From assembly GCF_014838715.1 (NCBI RefSeq), contig NZ_CP061947.1:6066001-6130000 (forward strand): a stretch of 64,000 nt of DNA, given 5' to 3'. This stretch comes from Algoriphagus sp. Y33. Its GTDB lineage: Bacteria > Bacteroidota > Bacteroidia > Cytophagales > Cyclobacteriaceae. Below the pieces are notes generated by a model. That model was not told the DNA's origin. It was given only the letters and a program-made list of their open reading frames with translations, and did not search any database. Positions 55,203-64,000 of the stretch are shown in pieces. Made by a program: the position numbers and the translations under genes. The first letter of the stretch is position 1; each line of letters begins with the position of its first letter.

Positions 55203-56711
55203 ATGAGTGAGAAGCTATGGATATTTGACACTACCCTGAGAGATGGGGAGCAAGTGCCCGGGTGTCAGCTGAATACCCAGGAGAAAATTGTGGTAGCAAA
55301 AGCACTGGAAGAATTAGGTGTAGATATTATCGAAGCTGGATTTCCAATTTCAAGTCCGGGAGATTTCAATTCTGTACTCGAGATTTCAAAGGCAGTTTCA
55401 AACCCGATTATCTGTGCCCTCTCCAGAGCTGTTGAGAAAGATATCGAAGTAGCTGCTCAGTCCCTCAAATTTGCAAAGAAAGGCCGCATACATACCGGTA
55501 TTGGTGTTTCTCCTTATCATATTCAATACAAACTGCGCTCTACCCCCGAGGATATTATTGCCCGGGGTGTAGCGGCAGTCAAATTTGCCAGAAGGTTTGT
55601 GGATGATGTGGAGTTTTACGCTGAAGATGCCGGGAGAGCTGAGTCTGACTTCTTAAATAGGATCATTGAAGAAGTGATCAAAGCCGGAGCTACTGTGGTC
55701 AATATACCGGATACCACCGGGTATTGTCTCCCTGAACAATACGGAGCCATAATCGCCAGTTTGAAAAATAACGTTCCGAATATCGACAAAGCTATTATTG
55801 CTACCCATTGTCACAACGATCTGGGTATGGCTACTGCAAATACCGTAGCAGGTGTGCAGCATGGAGCACGTCAAGTGGAAGTGACCATCAACGGCATAGG
55901 TGAGCGGGCAGGCAATACATCCATGGAAGAAGTGGTGATGGCTATTAAATGCCATAAGTCCATTGAGGTTCATACGGATATTGTCACTCCAAAAATTTAC
56001 AATACTAGCCGCTTGGTTTCCAAATTGATGAATATGCCCGTGCAGCCTAATAAAGCTATTGTGGGTAGAAATGCATTTGCGCATTCATCAGGAATCCATC
56101 AAGATGGTGTGCTGAAGCATAGAGAGAATTATGAAATCATCGACCCTAAAGATGTCGGAGTAGCGGAATCTACCATTGTCCTTACGGCGAGATCCGGTCG
56201 TGCAGCATTGAAGCATCACTTGGATGCTTTGGGAGTAGAATTGGAAGGGGAAGCACTTCGGGAAGTGTACGAGGAGTTTTTGATTCTTGCAGATAATAAG
56301 AGAGATATAGGGAGAAAAGACCTACTTGGTTTGGTGGGAAAATACATGGAAGAATCCAATTTTATCGAATTGGGTAGAGTTACCTATTCTTCCAATGGAA
56401 CTATCCAAGCTCAAGTGGAACTGAAAATTGGGGATGAATCCCATACATCTACAGCACATGGTAACGGGCCTGTAGATGCAGTCTTAAAAGCAATTGATAA
56501 AATAGCCAAGCCGGCAGTGGATTTGGAAGAATTTCTGATTCAGGCGATCACCCATGGCAGCGATGATGTGGCCAAAGTTCACATGAGATTAATCAAAGGA
56601 GAAAAGCCTTATTATGGCTTTGCCTCTAATACAGACATCGTCTTAGCTTCAGCTCAGGCTTTCGTCGATGCACTTAATAAAATCCCGGTCAAAGAATATG
56701 CGACCGCATAA
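55203..56711 (+). CDS. leuA: 2-isopropylmalate synthase
   Basis: First committed step of leucine synthesis, condensing acetyl-CoA with 2-ketoisovalerate. [17 protein letters not shown] holds the metal-binding Asp and catalytic Arg; [15 protein letters not shown] holds the HxH metal ligands. [15 protein letters not shown] is the second signature. The C-terminal LeuA regulatory domain (about 370-500, with [13 protein letters not shown]) gives leucine feedback. 502 residues. The gap to ilvC is 19 bp and to leuC 2 bp. Confidence 0.95.
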   Translation: MSEKLWIFDTTLRDGEQVPGCQLNTQEKIVVAKALEELGVDIIEAGFPISSPGDFNSVLEISKAVSNPIICALSRAVEKDIEVAAQSLKFAKKGRIHTGIGVSPYHIQYKLRSTPEDIIARGVAAVKFARRFVDDVEFYAEDAGRAESDFLNRIIEEVIKAGATVVNIPDTTGYCLPEQYGAIIASLKNNVPNIDKAIIATHCHNDLGMATANTVAGVQHGARQVEVTINGIGERAGNTSMEEVVMAIKCHKSIEVHTDIVTPKIYNTSRLVSKLMNMPVQPNKAIVGRNAFAHSSGIHQDGVLKHRENYEIIDPKDVGVAESTIVLTARSGRAALKHHLDALGVELEGEALREVYEEFLILADNKRDIGRKDLLGLVGKYMEESNFIELGRVTYSSNGTIQAQVELKIGDESHTSTAHGNGPVDAVLKAIDKIAKPAVDLEEFLIQAITHGSDDVAKVHMRLIKGEKPYYGFASNTDIVLASAQAFVDALNKIPVKEYATA

Positions 56712-56713
56712 TT

Positions 56714-58120
56714 ATGGAAAAAACAACTTTATTTGATAAAATCTGGGACTCCCATGTCGTGAAATCAGTTCCCGATGGGCCAGATGTTTTCTTCATTGAT
56801 AAACATTTTATCCATGAAGTAACCTCACCGGTAGCATTCCTTAATCTGGAGAAGCGTGGAATAGGAGTAAAAAACCCATATCGAACGGTTGCTACCCCGG
56901 ATCATAACGTACCTACGGTTGATCAGGACAAAACGATCAAGGATAAACTTTCTAGGATGCAGGTGGAAAGACTTCGTGAGAACTGTGCTAAATATGGCAT
57001 TGAGCTTCACGATTTGGGATCTGCCCATCACGGTATCGTTCATGTGATAGGCCCGGAGCTTGGCATCACCCAGCCGGGTATGACCATCGTTTGTGGAGAT
57101 AGCCATACTTCTACGCATGGTGCTTTTGGTGCTATCGCTTTTGGTATCGGTACTTCAGAGGTTGAAATGGTTTTGGCGACGCAGTGTATTATGCAGTCTA
57201 AAGCCAAAAAAATGAGAATTACTATCGATGGGGTGGCAGGTAAAGGTGTGACATCCAAAGACTTGATTCTTTACGTCATTGCCCAAATCTCTGCGGCTGG
57301 AGCTACTGGGTACTTTGTGGAATATGCAGGTTCTGCAATCCAGAGCCTTTCCATGGAAGCCAGAATGACCGTCTGTAACATGTCGATAGAGATGGGAGCA
57401 CGTGGTGGCCTGATAGCACCTGATGAGACCACTTTCGAATACTTAAAGGGAAAGCAATACGCTCCTAAGGGTGAAGAGTGGGATAAGGCCGTTGCATATT
57501 GGAAAACGCTGAAAACTGACGAAGGTGCTGTTTTTGATAAAGAATACCATTTTGATGCTGCGGATATCGAGCCGATGATTACCTACGGCACTAATCCCGG
57601 TATGGGAATCAAAGTTGTAGGGAAAATTCCTACAACTGAAGGTATGGAGGGAAGCAACAAAACTTCTTATCTTAAATCTTTAGCCTATATGGGCTTTGAG
57701 CCAGGTGAAGCTATCAAAGGCAAAAAAGTCGATTTCGTTTTTGTAGGATCATGTACTAATGGACGTATTGAGGATATTCGCTCGGTAGCAGCATTTGTAA
57801 AAGGACATAAGAAAGCTGATAACATCACCGCTTGGATAGTGCCAGGTTCCCGTGAAGTGGAGAAAATGGCGCATGAAGAAGGATTAGTGAAAATTTTGGA
57901 AGAAGCGGGATTCGAACTTCGTCAGCCAGGTTGTTCGGCTTGCTTGGCAATGAATGATGACAAAATTCCTTCTGGAAAGTACGCCGTGTCTACTTCCAAT
58001 AGAAATTTCGAAGGTCGTCAAGGTCCTGGAGCACGTACCATGCTTGCCTCTCCTTTGACTGTAGCAGCAGTAGCTGTGAGAGGTGAAATCTGCGACCCAA
58101 GAGAAGTATTCGAAAATTAA
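56714..58120 (+). CDS. leuC: 3-isopropylmalate dehydratase large subunit
   Basis: Aconitase-family subunit that isomerises 2- to 3-isopropylmalate. The [4Fe-4S] cysteines are in [15 protein letters not shown] and [39 protein letters not shown] is the aconitase signature. 468 residues, normal. leuD follows after 97 bp containing a small palindrome. Confidence 0.96.
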   Translation: MEKTTLFDKIWDSHVVKSVPDGPDVFFIDKHFIHEVTSPVAFLNLEKRGIGVKNPYRTVATPDHNVPTVDQDKTIKDKLSRMQVERLRENCAKYGIELHDLGSAHHGIVHVIGPELGITQPGMTIVCGDSHTSTHGAFGAIAFGIGTSEVEMVLATQCIMQSKAKKMRITIDGVAGKGVTSKDLILYVIAQISAAGATGYFVEYAGSAIQSLSMEARMTVCNMSIEMGARGGLIAPDETTFEYLKGKQYAPKGEEWDKAVAYWKTLKTDEGAVFDKEYHFDAADIEPMITYGTNPGMGIKVVGKIPTTEGMEGSNKTSYLKSLAYMGFEPGEAIKGKKVDFVFVGSCTNGRIEDIRSVAAFVKGHKKADNITAWIVPGSREVEKMAHEEGLVKILEEAGFELRQPGCSACLAMNDDKIPSGKYAVSTSNRNFEGRQGPGARTMLASPLTVAAVAVRGEICDPREVFEN

Positions 58121-58172
58121 TATGAAGTTGGAAATTGAAAATCTTCCAAAAGAGAATTTTCAAATCTTCCAA

Positions 58173-58186
58173 TCCGCCACGGCGGA
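58173..58186. repeat. Small palindrome TCCGCC-AC-GGCGGA between leuC and leuD
   Basis: A perfect 6-bp GC stem with a 2-bp loop inside AT-rich spacer, without a T-run. It resembles short dispersed palindromes of the phylum more than a terminator. Confidence 0.5.
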
Positions 58187-58217
58187 CAAGTTCTTTCAAT
58201 CTTTCAATCGATAAAAA

Positions 58218-58808
58218 ATGGCTTACGATAAATTTACTGTTCTCACCAGTACTGCGGTTCCTTTACCGACAGACAATGTGGATACAGATCAAATCATCCC
58301 TGCACGATTCCTGAAGGCTACAGAGCGGGAAGGTTTCGGAGACAATCTTTTCCGTGACTGGAGATACGATGTGGAGGGAAATCCCAAAAAGGATTTTGTC
58401 CTGAACGACCCTACCTATAGTGGCAAAATCTTGGTTTCCGGAAGAAATTTCGGTTCAGGATCCAGCCGTGAGCACGCAGTTTGGGCAATTTATGACTATG
58501 GATTCAGGTGCGTGGTTTCCAGCTTTTTCGCAGATATCTTCAAAAACAACTGCTTGAATATCGGAGTGTTGCCGGTGACAGTTTCTCCTGAATTTGCGGA
58601 CAAATTACTTGAGACGATTACAGCTAATCCTGCTACTACGATCACAGTAGATATTCCTTCTCAGAAGATTACGTTAGATTCTACAGGTGAATCTGAATCT
58701 TTTGACATCAACGAATACAAGAAAGATAACATGCAGAATGGCTTCGATGACATCGACTATTTATTGAATATGTCGGAGGAAATCGACGCATTTGCAGCGA
58801 ACAAATAA
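58218..58808 (+). CDS. leuD: 3-isopropylmalate dehydratase small subunit
   Basis: The swivel-domain partner of LeuC, 196 residues. DNVDTDQIIPARFLK and GRNFGSGSSREHAVWAI are the conserved substrate-binding motifs; FKNNCLNIGVLPV follows. It ends 6 bp before the next ATG. Confidence 0.96.
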   Translation: MAYDKFTVLTSTAVPLPTDNVDTDQIIPARFLKATEREGFGDNLFRDWRYDVEGNPKKDFVLNDPTYSGKILVSGRNFGSGSSREHAVWAIYDYGFRCVVSSFFADIFKNNCLNIGVLPVTVSPEFADKLLETITANPATTITVDIPSQKITLDSTGESESFDINEYKKDNMQNGFDDIDYLLNMSEEIDAFAANK

Positions 58809-58814
58809 GTGAAA

Positions 58815-60401
58815 ATGACCGCAGGGAAGCGCATTGAAATAATGGACACAACGTTGAGGGATGGTGAACAGACCTCAAGTGTTTCCTTTTTGCCTTCTGA
58901 AAAGCTGCAGATCGCCAAACTTTTGCTCGATGAATTGAAAGTAGATCGGATAGAGGTGGCTTCAGCAAGAGTCTCAGAAGGTGAGTTGGAAGGAGTACAG
59001 AAAATCACGCATTGGGCAGCTGAGAAAGGCTACTTGGATCGTGTAGAGGTGTTAGGGTTTGTGGACACGCCAGCTTCTGTGGATTGGCTTATGAAAGCCG
59101 GTGCCAAAGTTATGAATCTACTGACTAAAGGTTCGCACAATCACTTAGTTCATCAGCTTAAAAAAACTCAGGAGGAGCATTTTCACGACATCCAAAAAAG
59201 TATAGAATATGCTCAGCAGAATGGGATAGATGTAAATGTCTATTTGGAAGATTGGTCTAATGGCATGCGTAATTCCCAGGAATATACACTTGCATTAATA
59301 GAATTTCTGACGACTTTGCCAGTGAAGCGAATTATGCTCCCTGATACGTTGGGACTGCTTTCTCCGGAGGAGACTAAGGACTTTTTCATCCAGATCTGTA
59401 CTGCCTTTCCTGATGCACATTTCGACTTTCATGCGCATAACGACTATGATCTTTCAGTCGCGAATGTCATGGAGGCGATCATGTACGGGGCATCAGGAAT
59501 TCATACTACGATCAATGGTTTGGGTGAAAGGGCAGGAAATGCGCCTCTAGAATCAGTGATAGCCGTAATCAAAGATTTTACGGATCTTCAAATCAATGTG
59601 CAGGAGCAGAAAATCTACCGCGTCAGTAAATTGGTAGAACAATTTTCAGGGCAGCATATTCCAGCAAACAAGCCTGTGGTAGGAGAGAATGTTTTTACCC
59701 AGACAGCGGGAATTCACGCTGACGGGGATAATAAAAAGAACCTTTACTTCAACGATTTACTTCCTGAGCGATTTGGGCGTCAACGGAAATATGCTCTTGG
59801 CAAGACTTCCGGTAAAGCCAATATTGTCAAGAATTTGGAAGAATTGGGGATTTCTCTGGAAAAGGACGAACTCACCAAAGTAACTCAACGCATCATCGAA
59901 CTCGGTGATAAAAAGGAACGGGTGACTACCGAGGATTTGCCGTACATCATTTCAGATGTGTTGCAGAACAATTCCATCTCTAAGAATATCTTTATTGAAG
60001 GTTATCACATGACGCATTCCAAAGGCTTGAAGCCTTCGGTACAGCTGAGATTAAATATTTATGGGAAATCTTATGATGCCACCGCTACAGGAGATGGTCA
60101 ATATGATTCCTTCATGCGGGCTATAAAAAAAATCTATAAATCCCGAAAAAGGCAACTTCCTAAGTTGATCGATTACCATGTTTCAATTCCTCCCGGAGGA
60201 AAAACGGATGCTTTCGTAGAGACCGTCATCACATGGGATTATGGGAAAATATTCAAAACAAAGGGGCTTGATCCCGACCAAACAGTGGCAGCGATGATGG
60301 CCACGGAGAAAATGCTGAACATCGTCGAATCTTTTAATCAAACACCAACGAAAGAAGAATCCAAGTTTTATGGAAATGAATATCGCGCTGTTGCCGGGTG
60401 A
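58815..60401 (+). CDS. cimA: Citramalate synthase-like (2-isopropylmalate synthase paralogue)
   Basis: 528 residues from the ATG at 58815 (a GTG at 58809 is the alternative). A second HMGL-like TIM barrel: [31 protein letters not shown] with the HxH ligands, NGLGERAGNAPLESV. It also has the regulatory LeuA-dimer domain (LRLNIYGKSYDATATGDGQYDSF). Since leuA is already present and no threonine deaminase is seen, the likely role is (R)-citramalate from pyruvate and acetyl-CoA, which LeuCD and LeuB turn into 2-ketobutyrate for isoleucine. The alternatives are a second IPMS or a homocitrate-type synthase. Its end overlaps leuB by 32 bp. Confidence 0.65.
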   Translation: MTAGKRIEIMDTTLRDGEQTSSVSFLPSEKLQIAKLLLDELKVDRIEVASARVSEGELEGVQKITHWAAEKGYLDRVEVLGFVDTPASVDWLMKAGAKVMNLLTKGSHNHLVHQLKKTQEEHFHDIQKSIEYAQQNGIDVNVYLEDWSNGMRNSQEYTLALIEFLTTLPVKRIMLPDTLGLLSPEETKDFFIQICTAFPDAHFDFHAHNDYDLSVANVMEAIMYGASGIHTTINGLGERAGNAPLESVIAVIKDFTDLQINVQEQKIYRVSKLVEQFSGQHIPANKPVVGENVFTQTAGIHADGDNKKNLYFNDLLPERFGRQRKYALGKTSGKANIVKNLEELGISLEKDELTKVTQRIIELGDKKERVTTEDLPYIISDVLQNNSISKNIFIEGYHMTHSKGLKPSVQLRLNIYGKSYDATATGDGQYDSFMRAIKKIYKSRKRQLPKLIDYHVSIPPGGKTDAFVETVITWDYGKIFKTKGLDPDQTVAAMMATEKMLNIVESFNQTPTKEESKFYGNEYRAVAG

Positions 60402-61437
60402 CGGCATCGGACCTGAAGTAATCGACCAGGCTGTGAAAGTAGTGAAAGCTATCGGCCAGAAATTCGGACACAAAATCACGTTTACAGAAGCAGTAGTGGG
60501 AGCGGCGGCTATCGATGCGACGGGTGAACCTTACCCAGATTCTACTCATGAAATCGCAGCGGCTTCCGATGCAGTTCTTTTCGGAGCTATCGGTGATCCT
60601 AAATATGATAATGACCCGAAAGCAAAGGTTCGTCCAGAGCAAGGTTTGTTGTTGATGCGTCAGAAATTGGGGTTGTTTGCCAATGTTCGACCAACCTTCA
60701 CTTTTCCTTCTTTAGTGCACAAATCTCCTTTGAAGTTGGATCGTGTAGATGGTGTTGACTTTGTCTTCTTCAGAGAATTGACGGGAGGGATTTACTTCGG
60801 TGAGCCTAGAGGAAGAAATGAGCAAGGAACCAAAGCATTTGATACCAATGTGTACAGCAAGCATGAGATTGTACGCTTGGCAAGAATGGGATTCGAAGCT
60901 GCACAGAAAAGAAGAAAATTACTTACCTGTGTGGATAAAGCGAATGTAATGGCTACTTCCAGACTTTGGAGAGAAACCGTACAGGAGCTTGCTCCAGAAT
61001 ATCCGGATGTGAAAGTAGAATATGAATTTGTAGATGCAGTAGCGATGCGCCTTATCCAGTGGCCAAAAGCTTACGATGTATTGATTACCGAGAACTTATT
61101 TGGGGATATTTTGACAGATGAAGCTTCTGTGATTTCAGGTTCTATGGGCTTGATGCCATCTGCTTCCTTGGGCACTTCTATAAAATTGTTTGAACCAATT
61201 CACGGATCATACCCTCAGGCCGCAGGAAAAGATATTGCCAATCCATTGGCGACTGTACTTTCTGCAGCGATGATGTTTGATTATGCATTTGATCTGAAAG
61301 ATGAAGCGCAGTTGATTTCAGACGTAGTGAATCTTTCTCTTGAAGAAGGTTTTGTAACCGAAGATATCGCAGATGGCGGTACGGCTTACAAAACTTCTGA
61401 AGTTGGCGATTGGCTAGCTGCGAAGATATTGGCTTAG
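60370..61437 (+). CDS. leuB: 3-isopropylmalate dehydrogenase
   Basis: NAD-dependent oxidative decarboxylase of leucine (and probably citramalate) synthesis. MNIALLPGDGIGPEVIDQ is the start region; an ATG at 60376 is an equal choice. RELTGGIYFGEPRG and the Lys of CVDKANVMATSRLWRE lie in the active site; ENLFGDILTDEASVI gives the metal-binding Asp; EPIHGSYPQAAGKDIANP the NAD site. 355 residues. It is the last gene of the operon; a strong terminator follows. Confidence 0.96.
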   Translation: MEMNIALLPGDGIGPEVIDQAVKVVKAIGQKFGHKITFTEAVVGAAAIDATGEPYPDSTHEIAAASDAVLFGAIGDPKYDNDPKAKVRPEQGLLLMRQKLGLFANVRPTFTFPSLVHKSPLKLDRVDGVDFVFFRELTGGIYFGEPRGRNEQGTKAFDTNVYSKHEIVRLARMGFEAAQKRRKLLTCVDKANVMATSRLWRETVQELAPEYPDVKVEYEFVDAVAMRLIQWPKAYDVLITENLFGDILTDEASVISGSMGLMPSASLGTSIKLFEPIHGSYPQAAGKDIANPLATVLSAAMMFDYAFDLKDEAQLISDVVNLSLEEGFVTEDIADGGTAYKTSEVGDWLAAKILA

Positions 61438-61457
61438 GCTTATATTGTTGATAAAGT

Positions 61458-61494
61458 AAAAACCACTTTGGGAGAGGTGGTTTTTGTTTTTTTT
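61458..61494 (+). terminator. Terminator of the ilv-leu operon
   Basis: AAAAACCAC and GTGGTTTTT arms around a 10-nt loop, followed by a long T-rich run. 20 bp after leuB. Confidence 0.9.
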
Positions 61495-61615
61495 AAAATA
61501 TGCTGAAGTTTTTATTCAAATATTTGTTTTTTTATTGAGGGGGGATATTTTTAGTTGTCAGACAATCTTTTCAAGGTACTTTGTGATATTTTCAAACTTC
61601 AAACTTTAAGTGATT

Positions 61616-61831
61616 ATGAAAACAAAATTTTCTTTCTTGTTTGCATTTGCCTTTATCGGAGCTGTTTTTATTTCAAGCGATCAAAAAGTGAGTGCGCAAT
61701 CCGGTTCATCATGTGGTGAACAAAATATTGATTACAAAAAAAGGTTTCTTGTATCAGGTTGTAAGCGAAAGGCGGGTGATATTTGTGTGATTCGTTGCGA
61801 TCAGCCGAATATGCCAACAATAAGTATCTAG
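61616..61831 (+). CDS. Small Cys-rich secreted peptide (NVEALA-like position)
   Basis: 71 residues from the ATG at 61616 (a GTG at 61610 is possible). A signal peptide (MKTKFSFLFAFAFIGAVFI, cleavage near VSAQ) is followed by about 42 residues with four Cys (SSCGEQN, SGCKRK, DICVIRC). No known domain. In Bacteroidota, small exported peptides of the NVEALA type commonly precede 6-bladed propeller lipoproteins, and here one follows 55 bp downstream. The family match is by context, not by a clear motif. Confidence 0.6.
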   Translation: MKTKFSFLFAFAFIGAVFISSDQKVSAQSGSSCGEQNIDYKKRFLVSGCKRKAGDICVIRCDQPNMPTISI

Positions 61832-61886
61832 ATTTTAAATAATCCACTCTAAGCTTTCTAACTTTAGAGTGGATTTATAATTCGAT

Positions 61887-62975
61887 ATGAGGGGAAAAAT
61901 CTTGTTTTTTATTGCCTTAAGCTTATTTTCCTGTTCTTCTCAAGAGAGTACAGATTACATAGATCCAATAGATTTCTCGAATCCCAAAATAGTGGACGAG
62001 GAAGTTAAAGATTGGATAAAAGTTGAAGAGCGTTTTCAATTGGACATTCCCGATTCTATTTCAATTGGTAAAATAATTCAAGTAGAGTTTTCTGATTCTG
62101 AGATTTTTGTACTTGAAGATGGCCTAAATTCCTCTATCCTCGTTTTTGACAGAGAGGGAGGATTTAAAAGGCAACTTTTAACGTTAGGTACTGGGCTGGG
62201 TGAGTATTCGCAAATCGAATTTTTCTTATTAAGAGAAAGCTCAATCCTAGTTTATGATCGCTCTTACCAAAAACTGATCTCCTATTCTACAACTGACTTT
62301 TCGGTACTTCAAGAATATAAGACGCAGGATTATTTTATGGGAGGTCTAGGTGGTTTTGTTGATGACCGTGTGTTTTTAGTTTCTGATTCTGAGTTGGAAG
62401 GTGAAATCTATAAGGGCTATGGGTTTTTCGATGCAGACTTTAATAATTCTAATTATATGCCACAGTTCTCGGGGAATGTAGAAGCTTTTCTCCCACAGAG
62501 CATTTCCGGTTTTGGGGGGAAGTCCTATCTGGTGCAGCCGTTTAGTAATAAGGTATTCGAGGTACGAAAGGATTCTTTGACGGTTTCATTTCGTATTGAT
62601 TTTGGGGCTAAGGAAATAGCGGCAGAAGCTTCAGAGACGATAGAAGCGGAGGAGTTTTGGGCAATTTTAGAAAATGGATCTTATTATTTCGCTGCCCATA
62701 ATCTGCTGAAAAGAGAAAAATCAATTGCATTTAACTTCTACAATCAGACAATAGAAAACCTAAATTTTGGTTTGATAGAAGATGGAGAAACCTATCGTTT
62801 TCCGATTGACACTTCTATAAAGGAACTCTTTTTGAAACCTATATCTGTTCGGGAAGATTTATTTCATACGGTGCTGCTTCCAGGGGAATTTGATGAAGAA
62901 GTCGCTTTCATACTTAATGAAACCACTATTGATTATGAAAAACCTATTTTGGTATCCTATTATATCGGCAAATAA
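61887..62975 (+). CDS. 6-bladed beta-propeller lipoprotein (BF3164-like)
   Basis: 362 residues. A lipobox LFSC with Cys16 (MRGKILFFIALSLFSC) predicts a lipid-anchored protein. Blade-like repeats follow: IIQVEFSDSEIFVLEDGLNSSILVFDREGGF, LLRESSILVYDRSYQKLISYST, LVQPFSNKVFEV. Architecture fits the BF3164/TolB-like-15 group. Function unknown. Its last 41 bp overlap the next gene, so the two are coupled. Confidence 0.7.
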   Translation: MRGKILFFIALSLFSCSSQESTDYIDPIDFSNPKIVDEEVKDWIKVEERFQLDIPDSISIGKIIQVEFSDSEIFVLEDGLNSSILVFDREGGFKRQLLTLGTGLGEYSQIEFFLLRESSILVYDRSYQKLISYSTTDFSVLQEYKTQDYFMGGLGGFVDDRVFLVSDSELEGEIYKGYGFFDADFNNSNYMPQFSGNVEAFLPQSISGFGGKSYLVQPFSNKVFEVRKDSLTVSFRIDFGAKEIAAEASETIEAEEFWAILENGSYYFAAHNLLKREKSIAFNFYNQTIENLNFGLIEDGETYRFPIDTSIKELFLKPISVREDLFHTVLLPGEFDEEVAFILNETTIDYEKPILVSYYIGK

Positions 62976-63840
62976 CTGGCTGTTTCTTCTTTGCCTAGTG
63001 CTTAGTCTTCAGACATATGGGCAAGAAAGTAAGGTTTGGTATTTTTTTTCACTCGATGAAAGAACCCCGCTTGCCTACCTTCGTTTGCTGCCCACAGATG
63101 GGAAGCAGGCTTTCTTTACTGATCTGGAAGGGAAACTAGCGCTTACAACCTCCGATATTCCACAAATTTCTTCCTTCAATATATCAGGATATGGGATCAA
63201 TGATACCCTGATTTCCATTCAACAACTGATGTCTCTAGACACGGTTTTTCTAAAAGCAAAGGAATTTGAACTGCCAGAAGTGGCCATTAATTCCCGTCAG
63301 CTGAGTGAGCTGAAAATCGGGGATTCTTCCGCTGAAGGTTGGGAAGTGTCCAAGCCAATGGGGCTGATTAATGGGCCTGAAGGCGAATTTTACCGTTATA
63401 CTATCCGGGTCAAAATCCCAAAAAAGAATCAGCTTTTATTAGATAAAATCAAGTTTTATGTTTCCAATATTTTGGCTGAAAAAGTTGATGTCTCTTTGAG
63501 AGTACTTTATCCTAATTCAGGGAAGCGGATTGTACCAGGCAAAATAAACTCCATAGCTGAATTCACAGAATTGCTTCAAGAGAACAAAATCATAACAGTG
63601 TCTAATTCTGGATGGCAGCAAGTAAGATTTCAGGAGCCTATGCAGATACCAAGGGGAGTTGGTGATTTGTTTATTGTTTTTGATTTGCTGGAAAAGGAGC
63701 CGAAATCACGATTCGCAATTGTTGACCAAAAGAACACCAAAGATATTGATTTGGGATTTTATATTACTGGAGGTCAAATTGGTGTTAATAATTTGGATCC
63801 AATCCATCCTGCCGTCGAGCTTACATTTTTGAAAGATTAA
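62935..63840 (+). CDS. Secreted protein of unknown function
   Basis: 301 residues from the ATG at 62935 (MKNLFWYPIISANNWL); an in-frame ATG at 62890 lies deeper within the preceding gene. The signal peptide (LFLLCLVLSLQTYGQ) is clear. Residues about 30-110 look like a carboxypeptidase-regulatory-like sandwich (LAYLRLLPTDGKQAFFTDLEGKLAL, then FLKAKEFELPEVAINS). The rest (FYVSNILAEKVDVSLRVLY, WQQVRFQEPMQIPRGVGDLFIVFDL) is beta-rich with no recognised family. Coupled to the propeller lipoprotein. Confidence 0.7.
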   Translation: MKNLFWYPIISANNWLFLLCLVLSLQTYGQESKVWYFFSLDERTPLAYLRLLPTDGKQAFFTDLEGKLALTTSDIPQISSFNISGYGINDTLISIQQLMSLDTVFLKAKEFELPEVAINSRQLSELKIGDSSAEGWEVSKPMGLINGPEGEFYRYTIRVKIPKKNQLLLDKIKFYVSNILAEKVDVSLRVLYPNSGKRIVPGKINSIAEFTELLQENKIITVSNSGWQQVRFQEPMQIPRGVGDLFIVFDLLEKEPKSRFAIVDQKNTKDIDLGFYITGGQIGVNNLDPIHPAVELTFLKD

Positions 63841-63882
63841 CCTTGAATATTGAATTTGAACTCTTGAAATTATGGTTGTACA

Positions 63883-64000
63883 CTACTTCGCCAGTGTGAG
63901 ATAAAACCAATAGAGGATTTGGTAAATTCCAGCGTTGCCGCCACTTTGATCTTCTGTCATTTCCGCCTGCCATCCTTTAGGTGTGCAAAGAAAAGGAGGT
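63883..64000 (-). CDS. Possible C-terminal end of a gene cut by the right edge
   Basis: From the edge to a TAG at 63885-63883 one minus-strand frame stays open for 38 codons (PPFLCTPKGWQAEMTEDQ... ending YWFYLTLAK). It is convergent with the preceding gene. Too short to identify; it may be non-coding. Confidence 0.3.
   Translation of the reverse strand, partial: PPFLCTPKGWQAEMTEDQSGGNAGIYQILYWFYLTLAK

Noticed and set aside
1..64000. tRNA, rRNA or insertion-sequence genes
   Set aside because: Reading the intergenic stretches I found no T-loop/anticodon pattern, rRNA signature, transposase frame or paired terminal repeats with target duplications.

Overview
The window looks like a chromosomal segment of a Bacteroidota bacterium, most likely a Cytophagales relative of Algoriphagus/Cyclobacteriaceae (inference). 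The signs are TonB-dependent and OmpA/TSP3 outer-membrane proteins, a DUF5916 protein, Na+-NQR, an exonuclease-DnaE fusion, TAnnTTTG-type -7 promoter elements and almost no Shine-Dalgarno sequences. It is dense housekeeping sequence: about 50 protein genes, with no rRNA, tRNA, CRISPR array, prophage or insertion sequence that I could recognise.

Layout. 1-10.5 kb, all on the minus strand: the N-terminal part of a dipeptidyl peptidase IV, a DUF5916 barrel protein, a TonB-dependent receptor, two cation antiporters and an OmpA-family protein. 10.6-18.7 kb, plus strand: an M42-like peptidase, hpt, adk, obgE, grpE, dnaJ, a toast-rack-like exported protein and a NatAB-type ABC exporter. 18.8-26.1 kb: dps, an orphan histidine kinase, prfC, adenine deaminase, cmk and ispH. 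26.2-30.9 kb: nqrABCDE with no nqrF after it. 31-35.7 kb: a DUF1080 protein, a DUF502 protein, a TolB-like propeller, selD and selU (tRNA selenation) and thioredoxin. 36.1-44.7 kb, minus strand: dnaE with a fused proofreading exonuclease, an AAA/DUF4143 ATPase behind two kinds of repeat array, rsmG, an ECF-like sigma factor and a glycosyltransferase. 44.8-49.5 kb: tgt, an LptF/G permease, an EamA transporter, a MazEF-type toxin-antitoxin pair and ispE.

49.8-61.5 kb is one branched-chain amino acid operon, ilvD-ilvB-ilvN-ilvC-leuA-leuC-leuD-(cimA-like)-leuB, ending in a strong terminator. It is preceded by a textbook-like attenuator: a 16-residue leader peptide with ten Val/Ile/Leu residues, then three mutually exclusive RNA segments and a T-run. 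Together the genes cover the common Ile/Val steps, the leucine branch and probably a citramalate entry to isoleucine. No ilvA or ilvE is present.

61.6-63.8 kb is an accessory cassette: a small Cys-rich secreted peptide, a propeller lipoprotein and a secreted protein of unknown function.

The signals most worth following are: (1) the ilv attenuator; (2) a dispersed, apparently structured element of 93-112 bp, found three times in the same orientation and each time ending at a start codon (LptF/G gene, ilvN, ilvC); (3) a four-copy 22-bp tandem repeat and three 16-bp dyads spaced exactly 33 bp apart upstream of the DUF4143 ATPase; (4) lineage-type changes in core proteins, namely DnaJ with one zinc centre, Tgt without zinc cysteines, and the exonuclease-DnaE fusion.
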